Below, in pieces: positions 16,707-23,633 of a DNA stretch of 32,920 nt. The stretch's first letter is position 1. Each line of letters opens with the position of its first letter. Source of the DNA: Myxococcales bacterium (GTDB lineage: Bacteria; Myxococcota_A; Polyangia; Polyangiales; Polyangiaceae); NCBI GenBank assembly GCA_025355005.1, contig JANXLV010000321.1, positions 1 to 32,920 of the forward strand. The letters run 5' to 3'. Position numbers and translations under genes: made by a program. The notes under the pieces were generated by a model that saw nothing but the letters and a program-made list of their open reading frames with translations, was not told the DNA's origin and searched no databases.

Positions 16707-17355
16707 TGGTCGCGACGGCCACCCCGTCTCCGAAGGGAAGCACGGTGGCGGTGAAGTCCGCGTGCTTCGTGAGCTTCGCGTTGAACGCGGCTAGCGCGGT
16801 GGCGCGGACTCGCTCTTTTTCGGGGACGTCGGCCTGGCCGACCATGCCGCGCCAGAGCACGTTGTCCGCGACGATGAGCCCGCCCTTCGTCATCGCGGGC
16901 GCGAGGAGATCGAGATACGCGGCGTAGTCCTCTTTCACGCAGTCGATATATGCAAACTGCACGGGTTTCGCGCAGCGTGCCTTCAGGAACGAGAGCGCGT
17001 CTGCTTCGTGGACCGTGACGCGTGAGGAGAGACCTGCCTCTTCGACGTAGCCGCGCGCAATCGCGACGATGTTGGGGCGTAGCTCCACCGTGTCCACATG
17101 GGCCTTCTCACCCGCAGCGCGGGCGAGGACGATCGCGCCGTAGCCGATGTTGGTGCCGACCTCGACCAGGTGCGTGGGCTGCGTCGCGTGCACCAGGATC
17201 CGGAGCAGCGTCGCCACTTCCGGATCGCTGATGGGCTGATTTTCCCGCTCCGCGTGCGCCTCCATCTTCGCAAGCAATGCGTCGCGCGGGGCCTCGAGCG
17301 TGCCGAGGTACGTCGCAACGTGGGCCTGGATGATCGCGTCGCTGTTGCCCTTCAC
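16699..17355 (-). CDS. SAM-dependent O-methyltransferase (catechol/caffeoyl-CoA type)
   Basis: 218 residues from a GTG at 17355, overlapping the stop of the globin gene by 4 nt (GTGA). The frame stays open further upstream but that stretch is Arg/Gly-rich shadow of the globin gene. LVEVGTNIGYGAIVLARA (63-80) is the SAM-binding glycine motif; VDTVEL gives the acidic ribose-binding Glu91; AYIDCVKEDY carries Asp138 and VADNVLWRGMVG Asp164-Asn165, the usual divalent-metal ligands of O-methyltransferase family 3. It should methylate a hydroxyl of a catechol-like or related small molecule in the cytosol; the substrate is unknown. Its pairing with a haem-protein lipoprotein has no obvious explanation and may be simple co-transcription. 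Confidence 0.9.
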   Translation of the reverse strand: MKGNSDAIIQAHVATYLGTLEAPRDALLAKMEAHAERENQPISDPEVATLLRILVHATQPTHLVEVGTNIGYGAIVLARAAGEKAHVDTVELRPNIVAIARGYVEEAGLSSRVTVHEADALSFLKARCAKPVQFAYIDCVKEDYAAYLDLLAPAMTKGGLIVADNVLWRGMVGQADVPEKERVRATALAAFNAKLTKHADFTATVLPFGDGVAVATKH

Positions 17356-17891
17356 GGCTTGGGCTTGTCCTTGACCTCGACGATGTCGTCCTTCATGGGC
17401 GCGAGCAGCGCGAACAGGTCGTTGCGCTCGCCTTCGCCGACGCCCTTCTCTTCGAGCGCCATCTTGAGGTCCTCGACGACGGCGGCGAACTGCGCCTCCG
17501 TGATCTTCATGTTCTTGTGGGCGTCCTTCATGTTCTTGCCCGTGTACTTGCACTCACCGCCGGTGGCCTCGCAGATCTGATCGACCATGGCCGCCTTGAA
17601 GTGTTCGAGCTTGGGGCCCGTGGTCTTCAGGAACTGCTTATTGATGCGCTTGTCTGCGGACACGTTCTTCACGAACGTGTCGACGACCGCCTTGATGCCG
17701 TCCTTGCCACCGAGGCGCTCGAACAGCGACTTCTGGACGGGGGCCGCCGGCGACGCGTCCTCCACGGCACCGGCGTCCTCGACCGTGGGCGTGGTCTCGA
17801 CCGGCTTCGGCGGCTTCTTGCTTCCGCAGGCGACGAGAGCGCCGAAGGTGGCGACGACGAACAGCACGGCGAGCGGGTGACGGGTTTTCAT
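17352..17891 (-). CDS. Lipoprotein-anchored group 1 truncated haemoglobin
   Basis: 179 residues from ATG 17891, with GAGGA 6 bases upstream. A lipoprotein signal peptide ends in LVAC with Cys22 as the lipid site, followed by Gly-Ser rather than Asp. After a Pro/Asp/Ala-rich linker (25-53), residues 54-171 form a truncated globin: SLFERLGGKDGI, DTFVKNVSADKRIN, VDQICEATGGECKYTG and MKDAHKNMKIT with proximal haem ligand His125. The B10 position that is Tyr in classic HbN aligns with Phe73, and the E11 Gln region is also changed, so oxygen binding probably differs from mycobacterial HbN. Cys107 and Cys114 could form a disulfide, suiting a periplasmic location. The role could be NO, peroxide or oxygen handling at the envelope. 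It is co-translated with the O-methyltransferase. Confidence 0.9.
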   Translation of the reverse strand: MKTRHPLAVLFVVATFGALVACGSKKPPKPVETTPTVEDAGAVEDASPAAPVQKSLFERLGGKDGIKAVVDTFVKNVSADKRINKQFLKTTGPKLEHFKAAMVDQICEATGGECKYTGKNMKDAHKNMKITEAQFAAVVEDLKMALEEKGVGEGERNDLFALLAPMKDDIVEVKDKPKP

Positions 17892-17971
17892 GGTGTCCTC
17901 AACCGCCGCACTTTATCGGCCAACTGGCCAAATGTCCCAACAAAAGGCGGGTGGCGCGCAGAGCCTGTGAC

Positions 17972-18004
17972 GAGGCTGTGCCCAGGCTGTGCCCACGCTG
18001 TGAT
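17972..18004 (+). repeat. 11-bp tandem repeat, three units
   Basis: Three 11-base units GAGGCTGTGCC, CAGGCTGTGCC and CACGCTGTGAT lie end to end in the 193-base gap between the divergent globin gene and the 864-residue protein gene; a fourth, poorer copy may precede them at about 17960. The spacing equals roughly one helical turn, so repeated protein contacts are possible, but slippage is equally likely. Confidence 0.6.
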
Positions 18005-18032
18005 TGCCGGGCCGCGGGGAGGTCGAAGAAAG

Positions 18033-18042
18033 TCTTGCAAGA
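18033..18042. promoter_or_regulatory. 10-bp perfect palindrome upstream of the 864-residue protein gene
   Basis: TCTTGCAAGA is a perfect palindrome about 43 bases before the GTG at 18085, in an A-rich patch of an otherwise GC-rich gap. Position and symmetry would suit an operator. No regulator can be named. Confidence 0.3.
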
Positions 18043-18084
18043 AAATCGGCACGAGGCTCACTCTTCACCAATAATGCCTTCTGA

Positions 18085-20679
18085 GTGAGTCACTGCACCC
18101 TCACAATCGGCGGCGCTCTCATCGTGCGCTCGGACGGAGCACCGGACGCGGAGTACGCGCTGTTCGATGCTTCCGACATCGAGCTGCGCGCGATCTCGCC
18201 AGGCAACATCCGCGAGCATTCGTACAAGACGACCGCGGACCGCGCGCGCGAGCGGCTGTCGGCCATCAGCTACACCAGCGATGCGGCCCAGGCGTGTGCA
18301 GATTCGATGCAGCCCAAGCTCGCCCCCGCCTATGCGCGCGGCCATGCTGCCGAGCGCCTCACCGCGAAGCTGTCGTCGCGCGAGGTGCTCGAGGGCTCGA
18401 CGTACTCGGCGGACGCCAAGGAGTACACGAGCATCTATATCGACCTCACCGGGCTCGCGAGCGACCTCGGGCTCCCGCACGCCGGTACATCGCTACAGAT
18501 CGCGCACCTCGCCAACCTGCTCTCGGGACTTCCTCCCGACACAGAGGTGGAGCTCATCACGCACGAACTGATGGCAAGCAAGCCGCAGGGCCAGCGCAGC
18601 CACAAGCGCGTTCTCGTCGACCCTGCGACGGATCTTCTCGCGAAGCTTCGCGAGCTCGCGCAGATGCCGGCGGTGTCGCGGGCCGTACCGCTGACGGAGA
18701 CCGAGCTCGGAGACATCCTGCGTGCACGCGCCGCCTCCCTTCCGAACGAGGCTGACCGGGCCCGCTTCATCGAGCTCGCCGAGAACGCGGGCACCGCGAA
18801 GGCGCCCGAGAAGGGGCCGCTCGCCGACGCCGAGCTCTGGTCGATCGAGACCAAGCTGAATCAGAAGACGACCGATGGTGTGCAGGAGCAGCTCGACGCG
18901 TTCGAGAAGGTCAAAGGCCGCGTGCCCGGCACGACCTACCTGCGCGCGCGGCTCGCGCTCGCGCTCGGGACAGAGCCACCGCAGCGGATCGCGGAGAAGG
19001 TCTCCGCCCTCGCGCTCTCGATGACCTCCTTCAGCCATCTCGGGCTGCTCGCGGCCGAGGCGTGGATGGCTGCTGGCGACTACAAGCGGGCGCTCCCGTA
19101 CGCTCGCGACCTCGTGGAAGCAGGTAAGCTCGACGACGAGACCCGCGGGCGGGCGCGCGCCATCGTTGCCGCCGCGAAGCGACTCTCCATGCAGATGGCG
19201 GCGACCGGCGATGCCTCTCCGTCGTCTACCGCCGCGCAGGTTCCAGCCGCGAGCGGCAGCGCACCCGGCACCAAGGAAGCTGCGTCGCAGGTGCCCACGC
19301 GGCGTGCCTCGGAGCAATCAGCGCTCGCGGCGCAGTCCGCCTCGTCCACCGCGCCGCTCCCGCCCCTGCCACCCGCACCCGCACGGGTCTCGGCTGCGCC
19401 TCCGCCTCCGCTTCCTCCTCCGGTTTCGCCGCCGCTGCCACCGCCGGCCCCGCCGCCGCCGCCACCTGCTGCCCTTCCGCCACCTGCTCCGCTTCCAGCC
19501 CCCGCGCCGCCGCCTGCGCCCGCCCCATATTCGGCGTCGGGTCCTGGTCCCATGCCCGCGCGCTCCAGCAGCACGTCCACCAGCACGGTCCCATCCACGG
19601 CGCGCGGCGCAGCTGCAGGACCGCCGCCGCCCGTGACGCTCACTCCGTCGAGCCCGCCCGCCCCGCCCGACTTCGAAGATTTCGCGTCACTGCGCGACGT
19701 GCCGGATCCGCCGTCGTCACCGTCGCCGCTGCCGCCCGGTCCGGAGCTGAAGCGACCATCCATTGCGCCCGCGTCCGGCTCGAATCCCCCGCCGCGACGT
19801 TCGACCAGCACGCGCCGCGGCGGTCTCGTCGAGCAGCGCAACTCTTCGCTGCCGGACCCACGCGCGGAGCCGGACGACGAGCCGCTCACGCCGGCGATCC
19901 CGCCGCGCCTCGACGCGCCGAACCCCGAGCAATGGAACACGGGACGGTCGCAGCACGCGTCGCAGATCCCGCCGCGAACCTCGCAGATCCCGCCGAAGAA
20001 CCCGGAGGCGTCGCGCCCGACCCAGCCGCCGCCCCCAGGTCACAGCCCCGAGAACGCGCGCCCGTCGGAAGCGCCGCCGCGGGGGCAGCGCCCCACGCTC
20101 GAGTTCAGCCTGATGAAGGGCGCCTCGAAGCCGCCGTATGCGATCGACAATCCGCCTCCGGTGTTCCCCAAGGCGCCGCTCCTGCCGAAGTTCGACAAGG
20201 GGTCCGAGAACGCGTGGGAGCTCTCGATGCCGCCGGGCGTGTCCCCCACCGGCACCGCGACGCTCGAGCCGCTGCCCAAGTCCGTCTTCGAGGCGCGCAT
20301 TCGCTTCACGATGCTCTCGCGCGCGCTCGGCGAGCGTTACCGTCAGCGCGGCGTGGAGCTTCGCGCGGACGTCAGTGGCATCGAAGCGATGCAGAGCTAC
20401 CTCTTCGACACCTTCCCGAACCACACCATCAACAGCGTGGAAGATGCACGCATCTTGTACGAGCACGGCGCCTTCCTGAGCGAGATTCTTGCGCGCGTGC
20501 TCGACGCCGAATGGATGGACATGGATTCGAAGGAGATCGGTCACTGGGCGATGGTGGTGCCGCCCTCGACGCGTGTATGGCCGTTCGGTCGCGTCATGCG
20601 CCTCATCTCGATGGGCCACCGCGAGCGCGATCTCGTGAGCTACTATCTCGAGCTCGCAAGCCGCAAGAACAAGTCCTGA
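18085..20679 (+). CDS. Large protein of unknown family with proline-rich centre, coupled to greB
   Basis: 864 residues from GTG 18085; an ATG at 18074 is in another frame. I do not recognise the family. Three parts are visible. Residues 1-380 are a folded-looking alpha/beta then helical region; about 265-375 (ARLALALGTEPPQRIAEKVS..., WMAAGDYKRALPYARDLVEAG) looks TPR-like. Residues 385-730 are low complexity: runs of PPPP, Ser/Pro/Ala, then Arg/Ser/Pro with repeated SQIPPRTSQIPPKN. Residues 733-864 are a compact helical domain (FEARIRFTMLSRALGERYRQRG..., HTINSVEDARILYEHGAFLSEILARVLDAEWMDMD) ending at the gene's last codon. There is no signal peptide or membrane helix, so it is cytosolic. Its stop overlaps the greB start as TGATG. 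The upstream gap holds an 11-bp repeat and a palindrome. Confidence 0.8.
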   Translation: MSHCTLTIGGALIVRSDGAPDAEYALFDASDIELRAISPGNIREHSYKTTADRARERLSAISYTSDAAQACADSMQPKLAPAYARGHAAERLTAKLSSREVLEGSTYSADAKEYTSIYIDLTGLASDLGLPHAGTSLQIAHLANLLSGLPPDTEVELITHELMASKPQGQRSHKRVLVDPATDLLAKLRELAQMPAVSRAVPLTETELGDILRARAASLPNEADRARFIELAENAGTAKAPEKGPLADAELWSIETKLNQKTTDGVQEQLDAFEKVKGRVPGTTYLRARLALALGTEPPQRIAEKVSALALSMTSFSHLGLLAAEAWMAAGDYKRALPYARDLVEAGKLDDETRGRARAIVAAAKRLSMQMAATGDASPSSTAAQVPAASGSAPGTKEAASQVPTRRASEQSALAAQSASSTAPLPPLPPAPARVSAAPPPPLPPPVSPPLPPPAPPPPPPAALPPPAPLPAPAPPPAPAPYSASGPGPMPARSSSTSTSTVPSTARGAAAGPPPPVTLTPSSPPAPPDFEDFASLRDVPDPPSSPSPLPPGPELKRPSIAPASGSNPPPRRSTSTRRGGLVEQRNSSLPDPRAEPDDEPLTPAIPPRLDAPNPEQWNTGRSQHASQIPPRTSQIPPKNPEASRPTQPPPPGHSPENARPSEAPPRGQRPTLEFSLMKGASKPPYAIDNPPPVFPKAPLLPKFDKGSENAWELSMPPGVSPTGTATLEPLPKSVFEARIRFTMLSRALGERYRQRGVELRADVSGIEAMQSYLFDTFPNHTINSVEDARILYEHGAFLSEILARVLDAEWMDMDSKEIGHWAMVVPPSTRVWPFGRVMRLISMGHRERDLVSYYLELASRKNKS

Positions 20680-21158
20680 TGGCGCCCGTGTACATCACGC
20701 GCGAGGGGGCGATGCGCCTCTCCGAAGAGCTCATCGATCTGCGCGTGAAGAAGCGCCCGAAGATCTGCCAGGAGGTCGCCGATGCAGCGGCGCAGGGCGA
20801 TCGCAGCGAGAATGCCGAGTACATCTACGGCAAGAAGAAGCTCCGCGAGATCGACCGCCGCATCCACTTCCTCGTGAAGCGCCTGGACGTGATCATCGTC
20901 GTCGATCCCGCCGACCGCCCGAAGACGGAGCAGTCGCGCATCTTCTTCGGCGCCACCGTCGACGTGGAGGACGAGGATGGCAAGAAGGCCACCTATCAGA
21001 TCGTGGGTGAAGACGAGATCGACCTCAAGGCTGGACGCATCAGCATCAAGTCACCGCTCGCGCAGGCCCTGATGAAGAAAACGGCCGGCGACGTCACCGT
21101 GGTGAAGAGGCCGGCCGGAGAGATGGAGTTCTCTATTCTCGCTGTGCGCTACGTCTGA
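20679..21158 (+). CDS. greB: Transcript cleavage factor GreB
   Basis: 159 residues from ATG 20679, sharing one base with the previous stop. The N-terminal coiled coil ends in GDRSENAEYIYGKKK with Asp41 and Glu44 at the tip, the pair that positions Mg2+ in the RNA polymerase secondary channel. YIYGKKKLREIDRRIHFLVKRL is the GreB rather than GreA form. The C-terminal FKBP-like domain (about 80-159) includes YQIVGEDEIDLKAGRISIKSPLAQALM. The factor stimulates cleavage of backtracked RNA to restart elongation. Coupling to the large unknown gene suggests that gene is expressed whenever GreB is; a functional link is only inferred. Confidence 0.95.
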   Translation: MAPVYITREGAMRLSEELIDLRVKKRPKICQEVADAAAQGDRSENAEYIYGKKKLREIDRRIHFLVKRLDVIIVVDPADRPKTEQSRIFFGATVDVEDEDGKKATYQIVGEDEIDLKAGRISIKSPLAQALMKKTAGDVTVVKRPAGEMEFSILAVRYV

Positions 21159-21162
21159 GTCA

Positions 21163-21206
21163 GGCGATCGGTTGGCAATCGGTTGCCGATCAGCTGGCGA
21201 TCACTT
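21163..21206 (+). repeat. 11-bp tandem repeat, four units, at a convergent gene end
   Basis: Units GGCGATCGGTT, GGCAATCGGTT, GCCGATCAGCT and GGCGATCACTT follow one another, with a fifth partial copy GGCGACC inside the next gene. The array fills the gap after the greB stop and includes the stop codon (21201-21203) of the convergent lipoprotein gene. It shares a GATCG core with the array at 4907. Confidence 0.7.
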
Positions 21207-22112
21207 GGCGACCATGATCGCGAAGCCGGTGCCCTTGCCGGCGCCGATGTCGTGCATGTAGCCGTTGTACGTGTTGCCCGCGGTGATGTTGCGCGTGACG
21301 GTGTCCGTCGCGTTCGGCTGAACGAGGCCCACGCCGTGCGGGAAGCTCGCGGTCGAGGTGATGCCGCCGACGGCCTGTCCACCACCGCTGCCATGAATCT
21401 CACGCGGCACGCCGTCGAGGTTGATGACCTTGACGGCGATCGGAGAGCCGTCCTTGGGCGCGGGGATCGCGATCGGCGCGGCGCCGAAGGTCTTGCCGTA
21501 CGCCTCGGTGATGCCACCGCCCGCTGCCTCCATCGCCGCGATGTTCAGCGGGATGTTGAAGGTGAGCTGCGAGTTGACCTTGAAGTTCACCGGCGCGGTC
21601 GACGTGAGCTTGCCCGACGTCGCGGTGACGACGAGCGGCAGCGTGTCTGCCTGCGTCACGTAATCAGCGGACAGGTTCAGCTTCGCGGTGACCGGAGCGG
21701 TGCCGGTGATGCTGACGGTCGTCTTGTCGAACTTCGCGGTCACGCCAGCAGCGGTGCCGGTGACGGAGAGGATGACGTCGCCCTTGAAGCCCATCGCGGG
21801 CGTCACGGTGACCGTGATGGTGTCCTTGGACGCGGTACCGAGGTCCGCGTTCGTGGCGGCAACATCCACCGTTGCCTTGAACGAGCCGTCCTGGGCCGGC
21901 GTGCTGCCACCCGTGGGCTGCGCGGGGGGCGCACCCGGGTCCGTCGCCGGCGGAGTCTGGTCCGCGGCACCGGCGGTGGGATCGGAGCCGGTCGTGTCGT
22001 CGTATGCAGCCTTGTGGTAGTTCGAGGCGCTGGTTCCGCTCGCGTCACCGCAGGCGGCGAGGGCGAGGACACTGGTCGAAACAACAAGTGCGAGAATGTT
22101 GGTCGTGCGCAT
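21201..22112 (-). CDS. Lipoprotein with Ig-like and cupredoxin-like domains
   Basis: 303 residues from ATG 22112. Signal peptide with lipobox LAAC, lipid site Cys21. After an Asp/Pro/Gly/Thr-rich linker (25-75) comes an Ig-like region (about 78-180: DTITVTVTPAMGFKGDVILSV...GVTAKFDKTTVSITG...LPLVVTATSGKLTSTAPVNFKV), a style common in secreted bacterial adhesion or enzyme-associated domains. The C-terminal part (about 215-303) resembles a cupredoxin: IAVKVINLDGVPREIHGSGG, a central FPHGVGL, and GNTYNGYMHDIGAGKGTGFAIMV. The Cys of a type 1 copper site is absent (a Met stands in the YxYxC-like position), so normal electron transfer is unlikely; metal binding through the histidines is possible. 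It would face the periplasm or cell surface. It lies 192 bases downstream of the BNR gene on the same strand. Confidence 0.78.
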   Translation of the reverse strand: MRTTNILALVVSTSVLALAACGDASGTSASNYHKAAYDDTTGSDPTAGAADQTPPATDPGAPPAQPTGGSTPAQDGSFKATVDVAATNADLGTASKDTITVTVTPAMGFKGDVILSVTGTAAGVTAKFDKTTVSITGTAPVTAKLNLSADYVTQADTLPLVVTATSGKLTSTAPVNFKVNSQLTFNIPLNIAAMEAAGGGITEAYGKTFGAAPIAIPAPKDGSPIAVKVINLDGVPREIHGSGGGQAVGGITSTASFPHGVGLVQPNATDTVTRNITAGNTYNGYMHDIGAGKGTGFAIMVAK

Positions 22113-22180
22113 GCCGGTAGTGTCTGCAAGCGGGAAGCCAACACGAATCCTTTGCAGGCCTTGTCCCGTGTGGTTGGAAC

Positions 22181-22202
22181 ATTGAAATACCAGCCCTTCA
22201 AT
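22181..22202. promoter_or_regulatory. Inverted repeat upstream of the cupredoxin-like lipoprotein gene
   Basis: ATTGAA (22181-22186) and TTCAAT (22197-22202) form a 6-base inverted repeat around a 10-base centre, about 70-90 bases before the ATG at 22112 (minus strand). The patch is AT-rich for this genome. It could be an operator or a hairpin at the mRNA 5' end. Confidence 0.3.
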
Positions 22203-22304
22203 ACCGTGTGTTTCCCGTAGGCGACACCAGAGGGCATTTTGCTCGACCCCCGTTCAGTCATGTAGGTGTTGCTCCCTGATGGGCGCGGATGGACCCGCAT
22301 CGGA

Positions 22305-23633
22305 TCAGGTGCGATCCACTCGCCTGCGGGCGCGGGCCCACACCCCAAGGGGGAAAAACCCCGCAAGGCAAAGGATGGACCAGGGGGGGCTCGGCGACGA
22401 ACCGACGACATCGCACCCGCAGGTAGTGCGCGCAGCAGGTGTCGGTTTCGTGCCCGCTTCCGCGAGCTGGGTGGGCTCGCCAGCATCCACGGCGGCCAGG
22501 CCAGCGTCGGGAGTGGGCAAGATGGACGCGCGCATCTCCGGCCAGCCTGGCTCGCACAAAGAGGCACCGCCGTCGCAGAGCATCGCGCCTTCTACGTCGG
22601 CGAAGCCGGAGACCTTGTCGAGCGTGATGCCTTCGTCCTGCGAGATGCCGAGCGCGTAGCCCCCGAGCGCGTTCGGATTCGCGCAGGCATACAGCGTCTT
22701 GCCCACGGCGTAGAGGCAGTACACGCCCTCGCCGTTCACCTTCTCGAAGTGCTCCCCGCGGTCACGTGAGCGCCACAGCCCGTCCGCGGGGCTGGCCGAC
22801 CCCAGCCACACGAGCTGGCCATCGTCGCTCTTCGCGAACCCGAGCATCGACGTGGTCCAGTGCAATGCGAGCCGCAGCGTCTTGCCGCCATCGGTCGACG
22901 CGATGAGGTCGCTGCCCGCGAAATGAAGGTGCCGCAGGAGGATGCGGTCCTGGTTCTTCGGGTCCACGTAGGAGAGGAAGAACGGGCCACGCGCCTCGAG
23001 CTCGTTCTTCTGCTCCGTGAAGGTCGCGCCCCCATCACTCGAGATCCACACCTCGCCGCGCACGGTCGACCATGGTTCACCCGTGAGGTAGATGCGTTTC
23101 GGGTTCGACGGGGCCACGTCGATGGTGAGGAAGTTGATGTCGTCGTAGTCCTTGCCGAGCTTCGTCCAGGTGCCGCGGTCCCGCCTCCACACGCGGCCTG
23201 GTTTCCCGCGGGCGCCCGTGATCGCATACGCGGTGGTGCCGGCGCCGTCGGTGGTCAGGTCGCGCACCGACTCTCCTTCCAGCCCGGGCTCGGTCGCGAA
23301 CGAGCAGCCGTCCATGGAGGACAGGATTCCGCCGTCGGCGCCGACGATGAGCCGACCGTCGGCGAGCACCGTGAGCGGCGGATCGAATTGCCCGGTCACG
23401 CCAAGCGCCTTCTCGCAGATCCAGCGGAACGACCTGCCGCCGTCCTTCGAGACGAGGATGCCGAACGTGGTGCGCATCCAGAGCGTCTTGCCGGAAGCGG
23501 GGCTAGCGCGAGTGACGGGAGAGGCGACGATCATCTGGGCGCGCGGAAACCGCCCATTTCCGTGCGCTTCGTGCGTCGTGTAGAGTAACGACGCGAGGAT
23601 CGACGCGACCGTGAGCAGCCTTCGACCGTTCAT
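22305..23633 (-). CDS. Secreted BNR/sialidase-like beta-propeller with MYXO-CTERM-like anchor
   Basis: 442 residues from ATG 23633, giving signal peptide MNGRRLLTVASILASLLYTTHEAHG; an ATG at 23651 would add six residues and has a GAGG upstream. The body holds repeated BNR/Asp-box style strands: ILVSKDGGRSFRW, EVWISSDGGATFTE, LIASTDGGKTLRL, GLWRSRDRGEHFEK and LGISQDEGITLDK, spaced along about 60-370, as in WD-like or Ycf48/sialidase propellers. After a Pro/Ala/Thr linker the tail reads CGCDVVGSSPSPPW, a hydrophobic helix and ARARRR, the layout of the MYXO-CTERM sorting signal, so the protein is probably processed and surface-anchored. No sialidase catalytic set is evident. Its 5' end overlaps the divergent propeller gene. 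Confidence 0.85.
   Translation of the reverse strand: MNGRRLLTVASILASLLYTTHEAHGNGRFPRAQMIVASPVTRASPASGKTLWMRTTFGILVSKDGGRSFRWICEKALGVTGQFDPPLTVLADGRLIVGADGGILSSMDGCSFATEPGLEGESVRDLTTDGAGTTAYAITGARGKPGRVWRRDRGTWTKLGKDYDDINFLTIDVAPSNPKRIYLTGEPWSTVRGEVWISSDGGATFTEQKNELEARGPFFLSYVDPKNQDRILLRHLHFAGSDLIASTDGGKTLRLALHWTTSMLGFAKSDDGQLVWLGSASPADGLWRSRDRGEHFEKVNGEGVYCLYAVGKTLYACANPNALGGYALGISQDEGITLDKVSGFADVEGAMLCDGGASLCEPGWPEMRASILPTPDAGLAAVDAGEPTQLAEAGTKPTPAARTTCGCDVVGSSPSPPWSILCLAGFFPLGVWARARRRVDRT

Noticed and set aside
22113..22304. Possible small minus-strand gene reading MPSGVAYGKHTVLKGWYF upstream of the cupredoxin-like lipoprotein
   Set aside because: The frame runs on, without a stop, out of phase into the lipoprotein gene; no ribosome binding site stands out. 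Left as leader sequence with an inverted repeat.
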